Positions 44,805-53,004 of a DNA stretch of 64,000 nt are shown piece by piece (within the stretch, counting starts at the first letter, position 1; every line of letters starts with the position of its first letter). Below the pieces are notes generated by a model that was given only the letters and a program-made list of their open reading frames with translations, did not search any database and was not told the origin of the DNA. The position numbers and the translations under genes were made by a program. The stretch is from Bifidobacterium scardovii JCM 12489 = DSM 13734 (GTDB taxonomy: Bacteria > Actinomycetota > Actinomycetes > Actinomycetales > Bifidobacteriaceae): NCBI RefSeq assembly GCF_001042635.1, contig NZ_AP012331.1:2542001-2606000 (forward strand). The letters run 5' to 3'.

Positions 44805-45920
44805 TCAGCGGCGCGCCGACCGCCCGAGCGAGGAACGGGGAATCACCGTCGCGGGGATCAGCCCGACGCCGTGCGCCGCCGCCGGGAACGCCACCTCGTC
44901 GCCCTCCCCCAGCAGACGCAGCGTCTCGCGCATCGCGGCGATGCCAAGCTGCTCGAAGTTCGGCCGGACCGTGGACAGCGGCGGGAACATATTGTCCATC
45001 GCGGGCATGTCGTCGAAGCCGATCAGGCTCACGTCCTGCGGGATGCGCACGCCGTGCTCGTGCAGGGCCCGCGCGATGCCGACGGCCTGGCTGTCGTTGG
45101 CGGCCACCACAGCCGTCGGCAGCACGCCTCCGGCCCTCCCGATCGAGTCGAGCAGATGATTCATGCGGCCGTATGCCTCGCTCGAATCCCAGGTATCGCA
45201 CCGCACCGTCACCGAGCTGATCGATTTGGCCATCGACAGCTTGACCCACGCGTCCAGACGCGTCGCCGAATCACGCCATTCCGACGGCCCGGCGAAATAC
45301 AGGGCCCGCCGGTGCCCGTACTCCCCGAGCAGCCGCACCACCTCGTCCATCGCGCCCCACTGGTCGATGCCGACGAACGAGACCTTGCCGCGGTCGCGCT
45401 GGCGGATCATGCGCAGCCCTTCGCTGATGCTCAGCCCGCCGTGCGTGGACGTGACGAACACGCGCGGCTGGTTGATCTGCGTGCGGCAGGCGGCCTCGAA
45501 CATCGCGTCGGTCGGGGTCAGGAAGATGAACGCATCGACGTTCTGCTCGTTGAAGGTGCCGCACAACTCCTCGAAATCGGACTGCGAGCACAGCGCCTCG
45601 TGCACCATCATCACCGACATGAACAGGCCGTGCGACCGCGCCACGGTCTCGATCGAGGAGATGGCGGAGATCGGGCCGAAGAACCGCAGCCCGCCGGCGA
45701 TCAGCCCGATCGTGCGCGAACGGTGCGAGGCGAGCGCCCTGGCCGAGTTGCTGGGACGATAGTCGAGCTGCTTGATCGCCGCCTGGACCTTGGCCCGGGT
45801 CGCGGCGGAGACGTCGGGAGAGTCGTTGATCACGCGCGAGACGGTCTGATGGCTGACCCCCGCCAATTTGGCGACTTCGAACATCGACGGCCGCTTGCTG
45901 GTTCCTCGATTGCCGCCCAT
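44805..45920 (-). CDS. LacI-family regulator of arabinose genes
   Basis: A 371-residue LacI/GalR repressor. The HTH and hinge are at residues ~12-65 (FEVAKLAGVSHQTVSRVIND ... YRPSNSARALASHRSR). The effector-binding domain includes VSLIGFDDMPAMDNM. Its gene is directly next to the araBDA operon and has its own operator (45992-46003) with the same GTTAGCG core, so autoregulation is likely. Operators at 33560 (sugar porter) and 44683 (araB) match. It is therefore the probable repressor of arabinose utilisation, released by L-arabinose or a pathway intermediate. The function is inferred from context; binding is not shown. Confidence 0.85.
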   Translation of the reverse strand: MGGNRGTSKRPSMFEVAKLAGVSHQTVSRVINDSPDVSAATRAKVQAAIKQLDYRPSNSARALASHRSRTIGLIAGGLRFFGPISAISSIETVARSHGLFMSVMMVHEALCSQSDFEELCGTFNEQNVDAFIFLTPTDAMFEAACRTQINQPRVFVTSTHGGLSISEGLRMIRQRDRGKVSFVGIDQWGAMDEVVRLLGEYGHRRALYFAGPSEWRDSATRLDAWVKLSMAKSISSVTVRCDTWDSSEAYGRMNHLLDSIGRAGGVLPTAVVAANDSQAVGIARALHEHGVRIPQDVSLIGFDDMPAMDNMFPPLSTVRPNFEQLGIAAMRETLRLLGEGDEVAFPAAAHGVGLIPATVIPRSSLGRSARR

Positions 45921-45991
45921 ACGCCAAACCTCCCCGCATGATGCATTTTCGACTGGTGTTACGAGCTTACCGCGTCAGTCAGCACAACACG

Positions 45992-46003
45992 GTGAACGCT
46001 AAC
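45992..46003. promoter_or_regulatory. Operator before the arabinose regulator
   Basis: GTGAACGCTAAC, whose reverse complement GTTAGCGTTCAC matches the palindromes at 33560-33571 and 44683-44694. It lies 72 bases before the regulator's ATG. Confidence 0.65.
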
Positions 46004-46026
46004 AATTTGCCGTGCCGAGCCGGATC

Positions 46027-46788
46027 TCAAGTCAGTTTCCAGCTCACCCGGTGCAGCGGGGTCGGCCCGAATTCGGCGATGGCCCCGCGGTGCGCGGCCG
46101 ACCCGTACCCCTTGTTGCGCTCCCACTCATAGGGGGCGTACCTCGGGTCGCCCTGTGCCAGATCGACCATCATCCGGTCCCTGGTGACCTTGGCGATCAC
46201 CGCCGCGGCGGCCACGGTGGCGCAGTGCCGGTCGCCCTTGACCTGCGTGACAATATGGGCCGGGACCGGCACCGCCGGCGCGTCGAAGGTGTTGAGCGCC
46301 TTGGTGATGTAGTCGTTGGGCCCGTCGAGGATGCCGGCGACGGTCACCGGCGCGTCCTTGTGCCCGGCCGCCGCTGCAGGCCGCGCCGTGCCGGGGCCGG
46401 CACCGGCACCGAGACCGACACCGACACCGAGCCCCAGCGTCCGTTCAAGATCGTCCAGCGCGCGCAGGGCGGCGACGCCGAGCGCATGGGAGATGCCCCA
46501 CTCGTCGATCTCGCCGTTGCTGGCCTGCCCGACGGCGCTGGCCGCGCACCACGCCTGCAAGGGCTCGAATATCGCCTCGCGGCGATGCTCGGTCAGCATT
46601 TTCGAATCGGCGACCCCTTCCGGCACCGCCAATGAGGGCAGATCGGCCGACCACACCGCGGCCGCGCCGACCATGACGGGCCCGGCGAGCGCGCCGCGGC
46701 CGACCTCATCGAACCCGACGACGAGGTCGTATCCCCGCCCGGCCAACTCGCGCTCCATCCTCAATGTGGGTATTTCCTGTATCGACAT
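46027..46788 (-). CDS. rnhB: Ribonuclease HII
   Basis: A 253-residue enzyme that removes misincorporated ribonucleotides and RNA primers from DNA. The DEDD catalytic set is visible: GFDEVGRGALAGP (Asp, Glu) near residue 23, DSKMLT near residue 60, and the later Asp in KVTRDRMM after KGDRHCATVAAAAVIAK. A Gly/Ala-rich insertion (LGLGVGVGLGAGAGPG) near residue 115 is unusual and looks like slippage-grown low complexity. The ATG at 46788 is preceded by AAAGGGG about 12 bases upstream; the longer form from 46845 has no better site. It lies downstream of lepB in the same direction. Confidence 0.93.
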   Translation of the reverse strand: MSIQEIPTLRMERELAGRGYDLVVGFDEVGRGALAGPVMVGAAAVWSADLPSLAVPEGVADSKMLTEHRREAIFEPLQAWCAASAVGQASNGEIDEWGISHALGVAALRALDDLERTLGLGVGVGLGAGAGPGTARPAAAAGHKDAPVTVAGILDGPNDYITKALNTFDAPAVPVPAHIVTQVKGDRHCATVAAAAVIAKVTRDRMMVDLAQGDPRYAPYEWERNKGYGSAAHRGAIAEFGPTPLHRVSWKLT

Positions 46789-46872
46789 CGACCATACGCC
46801 CCTTTCGGCAGTTCCTTCGCCGCGTATGCGGCCGCGCGTCCGCATGCGCGGCGCTTCGGGCGCGGCGCACGC

Positions 46873-47652
46873 TCAGTCGGACGCCGCGGAGCCGTCCGGC
46901 ACGGCGTCGAACACATCATGATGGCCGCTGAGCCCGCTGATGCGGCTGAGCGGCCAATACCGGGCGATGGCGACGCCGACGATCCCGCCGACCGGCACAA
47001 GACCGTGCGAACCGTCGTCCTGATGGTACCGTGAATCGGAGGAATTGGAACGGTTGTCGCCCATCACGAACACATGGCCGGCGGTGACCTCCACGCGGAA
47101 CGCGAACGAACTCGGATCGACCCCGGGCCGCAGATACGCGCGCTCGTCGATCGCGACGCCGTTGACCTTGACCGGCTGCCCGGCCCCCTCGCATTCGACC
47201 ACGTCGCCCGGCAGGCCGATCAGCCGCTTGATCAGATAGTCGCCGCCGAACCTGCCACGCTCCTCGGGAGTCAGCCACTCCCCGGAATCCTTGAAGACGA
47301 CGATGTCCCCGCGCTGCAGGTCGAAGAGGCGCGGCGTGAGCTTGCTGGTGATCACCTTGTCGCCCGGCTCGATGGTGTCGAGCATCGAACCGCTGGGAAT
47401 GCTGTAGAAGCCGACGAACAGGATGCGGATGAGGATCACGATGACGATGGGGACTCCGCACCAGACCAACAGGTCGCGCCACCCGAAATCGGACGGTTCG
47501 GCGTCGCTGCTGGCGTGCTTCGGCCTGCGCCTGGGGTTCGCGTTCGCCGCCGGGCCGGCGGATCCCCCCTCGGGCCGCGGATTCGTCAACGGGGTGGGAT
47601 CGATGGCGTGAACCGCCACCTGCAGGGTGTGTTCGTCCTCAGTCGACTGCAT
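46873..47652 (-). CDS. lepB: Signal peptidase I
   Basis: A 259-residue type I signal peptidase that cleaves Sec and Tat signal peptides outside the membrane. A long cytoplasmic N-terminus (residues 1-50, Arg/Pro rich) precedes one span (LVWCGVPIVIVILIRILFVG). The catalytic Ser is in SIPSGSMLDTI, the Lys in GDYLIKRLIGLPGD and the C-box GHVFVMGDNRSNSSDSR. AAGGAG lies 6 bases before the ATG. It lies 184 bases downstream of rplS in the same direction; rnhB follows. Confidence 0.95.
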   Translation of the reverse strand: MQSTEDEHTLQVAVHAIDPTPLTNPRPEGGSAGPAANANPRRRPKHASSDAEPSDFGWRDLLVWCGVPIVIVILIRILFVGFYSIPSGSMLDTIEPGDKVITSKLTPRLFDLQRGDIVVFKDSGEWLTPEERGRFGGDYLIKRLIGLPGDVVECEGAGQPVKVNGVAIDERAYLRPGVDPSSFAFRVEVTAGHVFVMGDNRSNSSDSRYHQDDGSHGLVPVGGIVGVAIARYWPLSRISGLSGHHDVFDAVPDGSAASD

Positions 47653-47749
47653 GTACAGCTCCTTGCCAGGCCGTCCCGCCCCCGATCCATGGGGTCACGG
47701 CGCGGCGCACCGTCGTTGCGCGTCTCATCATACCGAATGAATATGGAAC

Positions 47750-47778
47750 AGCCCGGAAGCCGTTACGCTCCCGGGCTG
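47750..47778 (-). terminator. rplS terminator
   Basis: CAGCCCGG and CCGGGCTG arms around GCCGTTACG, with TTCC and TATT following on the minus strand. It lies about 60 bases behind the rplS stop and before lepB. Confidence 0.65.
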
Positions 47779-47836
47779 AACTGTACGGTCTATGCGCACC
47801 ATGACGCGCGATGGCGGCTCATGATGCGGCCGAGAC

Positions 47837-48202
47837 TCACTTGGCGGAGTTGTCGCGACGCTCGACAATACGAGCGGCCTTGCCGCGCAGGGCGCGCAGG
47901 TAGTACAGCTTCGCGCGGCGCACGCGACCACGACGCACCAGCTTGATGGAGTCGATGGCCGGGGAGTGCAGCGGGAAGCGACGCTCGACACCAGTGCCGA
48001 AGCTGATCTTGCGGACCACGAAGGTCTCGCGCACACCGGCGCCGTGACGGGCGATGACCACACCAGTGAAGGTCTGGATACGGGAGTTGTTGCCTTCCTT
48101 GATCTTCACGTTCACGTCGACGGTGTCGCCGGGACGGAAGGCCGGGATCTCCTCGGCCGGCTTGAGGTGCTTGGCGTCAAATGCCTCAACAGCGTTAACC
48201 AT
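47837..48202 (-). CDS. rplS: Ribosomal protein L19
   Basis: A 121-residue protein matching the L19 family from end to end: [52 protein letters not shown] and the basic C-terminus [19 protein letters not shown]. It sits at the 30S-50S interface. The ATG at 48202 has AAGGAA upstream. It lies directly upstream of lepB and rnhB in the same direction, the common actinobacterial order. The 48203-48517 gap upstream shows a GC-rich hairpin behind the DUF1893 gene (GGCCGGTC/GACCGGCC, 48465-48487) and no other gene. Confidence 0.97.
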   Translation of the reverse strand: MVNAVEAFDAKHLKPAEEIPAFRPGDTVDVNVKIKEGNNSRIQTFTGVVIARHGAGVRETFVVRKISFGTGVERRFPLHSPAIDSIKLVRRGRVRRAKLYYLRALRGKAARIVERRDNSAK

Positions 48203-48464
48203 TGTTGTTCCTTCAGTGCTGCCGCATATCAGCCCCAGGTTGGGGTCCGCCCATTCGCCGTTCATCCGCCGGCGATGGCGACCTGCTTGTATTCCTTCGG
48301 GTCTGCCCTCGGGATGCCTGTCAATCCGCCGAAAGTCGGGCCTGAGGCCGTTCGGACTGGACTCGCGGAGAGACCGGCTTATGCGGCGGCCCGTCTCTCG
48401 ACACAGCGAAGCACAAGTCTATTGGCAGTGCTCGACAGCACGCCGCGCCCGCGCAGGCGGGGAC

Positions 48465-48487
48465 GGCCGGTCGCCGACGGACCGGCC
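48465..48487 (-). terminator. Hairpin behind DUF1893 gene
   Basis: Exact 8-bp arms GGCCGGTC and GACCGGCC around 7 bases, 31 bases behind the stop codon. Confidence 0.45.
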
Positions 48488-48517
48488 GCCGACCGATCAC
48501 CGGCCACCAGCCGGCAG

Positions 48518-48946
48518 TCACCGGCCGGCCATCAGCCTAGCCACGGCGGCGCGGATGGCCGGCACGGCGGCCACCGGATCGACGATGGCCTGCACGGACC
48601 GTTCGATCGGGCACATGCCGTCGCCGGAACGGTTGAGGATCATGGGCACCAGCTGTTCGTACGAGGACGCGATGCCGTAAAGCTGCAGCATGGCGAGGCC
48701 CTCCTCGCTCATGATCCGCGCATAGACGGCCTCCACTCCGAGCCGGGCGTAGAGCAGCGCCGCGGCCTTGCCGACCACGCGGTCGGCGGCCGAGAATCCG
48801 GCGAGGCTCCGGCCGGACGACAGCCATTGCAGCAGCGGCCGCACGCCGTGGCCGCTGCCGTTCAGCGTCTCGTCGGACCGGCACGCCACGCAGCCGAACG
48901 CATCGTCGGCGAACAGCGCCGCCTTCGCACGCTCCAGATCATCCAT
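48518..48946 (-). CDS. DUF1893 protein
   Basis: A 142-residue protein of the DUF1893 family. Characteristic blocks are GHGVRPLLQWLSSGRSLAGFSAADRVVGKAAALLYARLGVEAVYA and LNRSGDGMCPIERSVQAI. The fold resembles cytidine-deaminase-like proteins with a Cys in FGCVACRSDE and the GMCP Cys, but the biochemical role is unknown. It starts 7 bases after the ECF S-component gene ends, so the two are co-transcribed. The ribosome site is poor; the start at 48946 is chosen because an upstream in-frame start would overlap the preceding gene. Confidence 0.8.
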   Translation of the reverse strand: MDDLERAKAALFADDAFGCVACRSDETLNGSGHGVRPLLQWLSSGRSLAGFSAADRVVGKAAALLYARLGVEAVYARIMSEEGLAMLQLYGIASSYEQLVPMILNRSGDGMCPIERSVQAIVDPVAAVPAIRAAVARLMAGR

Positions 48947-48953
48947 GGAGGGC

Positions 48954-49532
48954 TCACTTGCGGGAACGCTCGACGGCAACCATGATCGCGGGGATCGCCA
49001 GCCACTGCAGCACCAGCCCCGGCAGGCCGACGGCGATGCTCGTCCAGATCGTGGCGACGCCGATCGCGGTGCGTCCCAGCACGGTCACGGCGACCACGAT
49101 CGCCACGGCGCGCACGGCCCGCCCGGCGATCTGCGCGATCAGCACCTTGACCAGCCACGGCGCGCGGATCGCCTTCGGCAGCTCCACGCCGCGCAGCAGG
49201 CCGGCGAACAGGCCGTAGGAGGCCAGCTCGATCACCATGAACGGCACCATCGCGGCGCCGGGCATGCCGGTCATGGCGGCGCTCACCAGCGGACTGAGCG
49301 CCCCGGCGACAAGGCCGGCATAGGGGCCGGTCAGCAGGCCGACCAACAGCACCGGCATATGCATGGGCAACAGCATTTCGCCCAGCCCCGTGCCGACGCC
49401 GAACAGCGCGCCGGTCACATGGAAGATCTGCGGCAGCGCCACGGCCCCGGCCACCGCAAGGACCGCGGCGACCGACTGGACCGCTGCGGAAGGCAGGGCG
49501 TGGGCTGATGCGGTTGAAGACGATGACGACAT
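48954..49532 (-). CDS. ECF transporter S component
   Basis: A 192-residue, six-span protein resembling substrate-binding S components of energy-coupling-factor importers, FolT/PanT type. The marker is FGVGTGLGEMLLPMHMPVLLVGLLTGPYAGLVAGALSP. AAAGGAG lies 6 bases before the ATG. Group II S components share one EcfA-A'-T module encoded elsewhere, so the absence of ATPase and T genes nearby is not a defect. DUF1893 follows and DUF362 precedes it on the same strand, which suggests a linked cofactor function. The vitamin cannot be read from the sequence. Confidence 0.8.
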   Translation of the reverse strand: MSSSSSTASAHALPSAAVQSVAAVLAVAGAVALPQIFHVTGALFGVGTGLGEMLLPMHMPVLLVGLLTGPYAGLVAGALSPLVSAAMTGMPGAAMVPFMVIELASYGLFAGLLRGVELPKAIRAPWLVKVLIAQIAGRAVRAVAIVVAVTVLGRTAIGVATIWTSIAVGLPGLVLQWLAIPAIMVAVERSRK

Positions 49533-49569
49533 GATGGCTCCTTTTCTTGAGACGACCCCCGGCACGGGC

Positions 49570-50469
49570 TCAGTCCAGGTCGATCAGGCGGTATTCCCGG
49601 CTGCCGACGCCCATTTCCACGGCGTGTTCGATGGTGTGGATGCCGTGGCGCGATTCGATGCGCTCGATCAGCGGCCCGTTGTTGTCGTGCGCGGTGTACA
49701 CCATGTCGACGCACGCCTGGTCGACCGCCACCGGGTCCAGCGACCCGCAGATGCCGATGTCGGCCATCTGCGGCGCATGCGGGTTGCCGTCGCAATCGCA
49801 GTCCACCGACAGGTGGTTCATCACGTTGATGAACAGCATGTTGCCCTGCAGGGCGTTGAACACGGCGGTCGCCGCCTCGGCCATCGCCTCCAGGAACGCG
49901 TCCTGGTCGCCGGAGAAATGCTGGTCGAGCACCTCGTCCTGGCCGGAGTGGATCCGCTTCTTGCCCTCGGCCGAGGCGATGCCGATCGAGATGTTCTTCA
50001 GGGCGCCGCCGAATCCGCCCATCACATGCCCCTTGAAGTGCGACAGCACCGCGTAGTAGTCGTAGTTCGGGAAATGGGAGCCGACGATGTCGCCGGTGAT
50101 GCGCCTGCCGCCCTCGACCGGCAGCACGATGCTGCCCTCCTCGTCCTGGATGTCCACATCGGCGATGTCGAGGAATCCATGGTCCTTGATCGTCTGCCAG
50201 TGTCTGTCACTGGTGTCGCGCGTGCCGGCGTAGGCCGTGTTGCATTCGACGATGGTGCCGTTCAGGCGATGCACGAGGTCCTTGATGAGGTTCGGGTCGA
50301 GGTAGTGCGTGTTGCCGCCCTCACCCGTGCTGAGCTTCACCGCCACCTTGCCCTGGGGGCGCGCCCCGAGCGCGTCATAGACGCGCATGAGCCCGACGGG
50401 GCTGATGTCACGCGTGAAATAGACCTTCGACGCCATCGGATAATCGGTTTGATACGTCGTTACAGCCAT
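49570..50469 (-). CDS. DUF362 protein
   Basis: A 299-residue protein of the DUF362 family. Typical blocks are VYFTRDISPVGLMRVYDALGAR, KVAVKLSTGEGGNTHYLDP, SHFKGHVMGGFGGALKNISIG, and a Cys/His-rich C-terminal region (VDCDCDGNPHAPQMADIGICGSLDP) that could hold a metal or iron-sulfur site. The biochemical role is unknown; it is linked to cofactor and metal proteins in anaerobes. AAGGAGG lies 6 bases before the ATG. It lies divergent from the magnesium-riboswitch operon and upstream of the ECF S-component on the same strand. Confidence 0.82.
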   Translation of the reverse strand: MAVTTYQTDYPMASKVYFTRDISPVGLMRVYDALGARPQGKVAVKLSTGEGGNTHYLDPNLIKDLVHRLNGTIVECNTAYAGTRDTSDRHWQTIKDHGFLDIADVDIQDEEGSIVLPVEGGRRITGDIVGSHFPNYDYYAVLSHFKGHVMGGFGGALKNISIGIASAEGKKRIHSGQDEVLDQHFSGDQDAFLEAMAEAATAVFNALQGNMLFINVMNHLSVDCDCDGNPHAPQMADIGICGSLDPVAVDQACVDMVYTAHDNNGPLIERIESRHGIHTIEHAVEMGVGSREYRLIDLD

Positions 50470-50617
50470 GTACGCCTCCTTGCAATCCATGAGCACATCC
50501 ATGCTCAACGATACTCACGGCAACGGAGAAAAACCGCCGCAACACGGCCTCGCGCAACGCCGGCGGCCGCGGCGTTCCGGCGTTCCCGCGGCGCGCAACG
50601 CTGACGGCATGGCGAAG

Positions 50618-50646
50618 TTGACATGCGGGCCACGGGGCTTTACCGT
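50618..50646 (+). promoter_or_regulatory. Promoter directly before the M-box
   Basis: TTGACA (50618-50623) and TACCGT (50641-50646) with a 17-base spacer. The predicted transcription start near 50652 falls on the first paired bases of the riboswitch. Confidence 0.65.
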
Positions 50647-50651
50647 TAGAG

Positions 50652-50799
50652 CGTCGGTAGGTGAGGCTACCGCAGGGATATGGGTCGCTACCGCTACCAG
50701 TGGAGACACTGCATGCAGGTCAGCAGTTCTTGTCGGATCAAGGCATGAACTAGTGCGATGCCACCGCCCTGCGATGCTGAAGCTTGAACGATGGCGAAC
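50652..50799 (+). promoter_or_regulatory. M-box (ykoK) magnesium riboswitch
   Basis: The conserved block GGTAGGTGAGGCTACC (50656-50671) is followed by GGGATATGGGTCGCTACCGC, matching the M-box consensus block with GTTAGGTGAGGCTCC and GATACGCTGCTGCC. The 3' part has GGTCAGCAGTTCTTGTCG, and later GATGCTGAAGCTTGAACGATGG (50773-50794), which matches the consensus GTGCTAAAGCTCTACGATTG. The order and spacing of blocks fit the class. The outer stem pairs GCGTCG with CGATGGC. The expression platform is not obvious; a GGTGGA/TCCACC stem (50801-50823) lies right after it. It probably senses Mg2+ and turns off the downstream genes when Mg2+ is high, as in known members. Confidence 0.82.
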
Positions 50800-50902
50800 C
50801 GGTGGATTCGGTTGGGTTCCACCCCTCTTGCTGCTCGCGAGAATACCGGCGATGATAGCCGTAGTGCTCGAATGCACGGACCGCAAGGAGGTGAATGCCA
50901 CC

Positions 50903-51037
50903 ATGGATAATGACCGCAGCTCCGACAGTCATAGTTGTGACGGTCATAGTCGCGACAGTCACAGTCGCATGCAGAAATCAATGCTCGTATCAGTCATCCG
51001 GCCGGCGTTCGCCTTGCGGCGTCGCCGCGCGTCGTGA
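50903..51037 (+). CDS. Small His/Asp/Ser-repeat leader ORF
   Basis: A 44-codon frame starting MDNDRSSDSHSCDGHSRD with three DSHS/DGHS-type repeats, encoded by three 15-base DNA repeats (about 50923-50970). AAGGAGGTG lies 11 bases before its ATG. It sits between the riboswitch and the permease and has no similarity I recognise. The repeats are rich in potential metal ligands. It could be a leader peptide or a small metal-binding protein; coding status is unproven, and an overlapping frame starting at 50895 runs on into the permease. Confidence 0.35.
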   Translation: MDNDRSSDSHSCDGHSRDSHSRMQKSMLVSVIRPAFALRRRRAS

Positions 51038-51176
51038 ATTCGGCAGCCCGCCCTTCCGGGAACGTCCGCCGAGCGGCAATGCGATAGCCGCCGTCGGTTT
51101 TCTCCGCCCCGTCATGCCCGCACGCCGGCCGGATGACCCTTGCATCACCGTTATCCGAATGCAAAGGGGTCGTCTC

Positions 51177-52952
51177 ATGACCATGTTTTCCATCCACGCC
51201 GCCACGCTCGGCGGCGGCACGCCCGAGGATCGCAAGACCGGACCGGTCACGCTCGGGCGTCGCATCCTTTCCGACATCATCGTCGCCGCAGGCATCGTGG
51301 CGATGTTCGGCCTGATCGCCTGGCTGCTGCCCGCGCTCGGCGAGCCGATCGGACCGAGCGGCATCCCCTCCACCGTGTCGACCGATCTGTCGAATCTGCC
51401 GTATTACGCGCTGCGCTCGGTGTTCCGCATGTTCGTGGCGCTGTTCTTCTCCCTGATCTTCACCTTCGTGTACGGGCTCGCCGCGGCCCGCTGCCGCAGG
51501 CTGTCCCGCGTGCTGATCCCGCTGCTCGACATCCTGCAGTCGGTGCCGATCCTCGGCTTCCTGTCCGCCACCATCACGATCTGGCTGGTGCTGTTCCCCG
51601 GATCGATGCTCGGCGTGGAGGCCGCCTCCATCTTCGCCATCTTCACCAGCCAGGCGTGGAACATGGCGTTCTCGTTCCACCGCTCGCTCACCAGCGAGCC
51701 GCGGGAGCTCGACGAGGCCGCCCGCTCGCTCGGGCTGACGCGCTGGCAGCGCTTCTGGACGCTCGACGTGCCCAACTCGATGATCCCGCTGCTGTGGAAC
51801 GCGATGATGAGCGTCGGCGGCGGGTGGTTCTTCCTGACCGCCTCCGAGATGATCTCGGTGAACAACCGCACGTACGCGCTGCCGGGCATCGGCAGCTTCG
51901 TGGCGCAGGCCGCCGACGAGGAGAATCTGGGGGCGATCGGCTGGGCCATCGTCACGATGATCGCCGTGGTGCTGCTGATCGACGTGCTGCTGTGGAAGCC
52001 GCTGACCGCCTGGGCGGAGAAGTTCAGGATCACGCAGAGCCAGTCCGCCGCGCCCAAGACCAGCGCGGTGCTGACGATCATCCGGCAGTCGCATATCGAC
52101 GACCTGTTCGTGCGGCTGTTCCGCCCGCTCGGCGACCTGCTCGTCCGCGTCACGCGGCCGCTCGGCCGCACCGGCAGCCGGTGGACGCATGAATCGTCCA
52201 CGCGCAGCCGCGTCGCCGACGTCGTGTTCTCGGTGGCCGTCGGCGTGCTGATCGTGATCGGGGTGGCGCAGATGCTGATCGTCATCCACCGCGACGCGGG
52301 ATTCGGCGAGCTGGGGCGCGCCCTGGGCCTCGGCATGCTGACCTTCCTGCGCGTGATGCTGCTGACCGTCGTCTGCTCGGTGGTATGGGTCCCGATCGGC
52401 GCGTTGATCGGCATGAACCCGAAGATCTCGCGCTTCCTGCAGCCGATCGTGCAGGTGCTGGCCAGCTTCCCGTCGAACTTCACGTTCCCGTTCGTCACCA
52501 TGTGGTTCGTGCTGTGCAGCATCGACATCAACTGGGGCAGCATCCTGCTCATGTCGCTCGGCACGCAGTGGTACATCCTGTTCAACGTCATCGCCGGGGC
52601 GAGCCAGATCCCCGACGACCTGCGTGAAATGACCCGCAGCTTCCGGCTCGACTGGCGGCAGCGCTGGCGTACCCTGATCCTGCCGTCGGTGTTCGGCGCA
52701 TGGTGCACGGGCGGCATCACGGCGGCCGGCGGGGCGTGGAACGCGTCGATCGTCTCCGAAATCGTCTCGTACGGCAAGCACACGCTGAGCGCGGACGGCC
52801 TTGGCGCGTACATCGCGCAGGCGACCGAAAACGGCGACACCGTGCGCACCGTCATCGGCGTCGCGGTGATGAGCGTCTTCGTCGTCGCCGTCAACCGGCT
52901 GTTCTGGAACCCGCTGCAGCGGCTCGCCGACCGTCGCTTCTCGCTGAACTAG
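51177..52952 (+). CDS. Two-domain ABC permease under M-box control
   Basis: A 591-residue fused permease with two binding-protein-dependent transport domains. The first has the EAA loop RELDEAARSLGLTRWQRFWTLDVP near residue 180 and the second DDLREMTRSFRLDWRQRWRTLILP near residue 480, each with about five to six spans. The pattern is that of nitrate/sulfonate/taurine (NitT/TauT)-type permeases. The ATG at 51177 has AAAGGGG about 7 bases upstream; a longer frame from 50895 overlaps the riboswitch-proximal leader and lacks similarity. The ATPase gene follows after 52 bases. No binding protein is encoded nearby. The M-box upstream points to Mg2+ or a related cation. Confidence 0.87.
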   Translation: MTMFSIHAATLGGGTPEDRKTGPVTLGRRILSDIIVAAGIVAMFGLIAWLLPALGEPIGPSGIPSTVSTDLSNLPYYALRSVFRMFVALFFSLIFTFVYGLAAARCRRLSRVLIPLLDILQSVPILGFLSATITIWLVLFPGSMLGVEAASIFAIFTSQAWNMAFSFHRSLTSEPRELDEAARSLGLTRWQRFWTLDVPNSMIPLLWNAMMSVGGGWFFLTASEMISVNNRTYALPGIGSFVAQAADEENLGAIGWAIVTMIAVVLLIDVLLWKPLTAWAEKFRITQSQSAAPKTSAVLTIIRQSHIDDLFVRLFRPLGDLLVRVTRPLGRTGSRWTHESSTRSRVADVVFSVAVGVLIVIGVAQMLIVIHRDAGFGELGRALGLGMLTFLRVMLLTVVCSVVWVPIGALIGMNPKISRFLQPIVQVLASFPSNFTFPFVTMWFVLCSIDINWGSILLMSLGTQWYILFNVIAGASQIPDDLREMTRSFRLDWRQRWRTLILPSVFGAWCTGGITAAGGAWNASIVSEIVSYGKHTLSADGLGAYIAQATENGDTVRTVIGVAVMSVFVVAVNRLFWNPLQRLADRRFSLN

Positions 52953-53004
52953 GCCGGCCATCAACAGCCATCACGAATCCGATATTTTTCAAGGAGTTTT
53001 TGAC

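Noticed and set aside
50652..50799. Guanidine (ykkC) riboswitch, which also precedes NitT/TauT-type transporters
   Set aside because: The conserved blocks match the M-box order (TAGGTGAGGCT, TGCTGAAGCT...ACGAT); the ykkC signature blocks are not seen.
50895..51176. N-terminal extension of the ABC permease from ATG 50895
   Set aside because: The extra 94 residues have no permease similarity, the ribosome site is only 3 bases from that ATG, and a good ribosome site precedes 51177.
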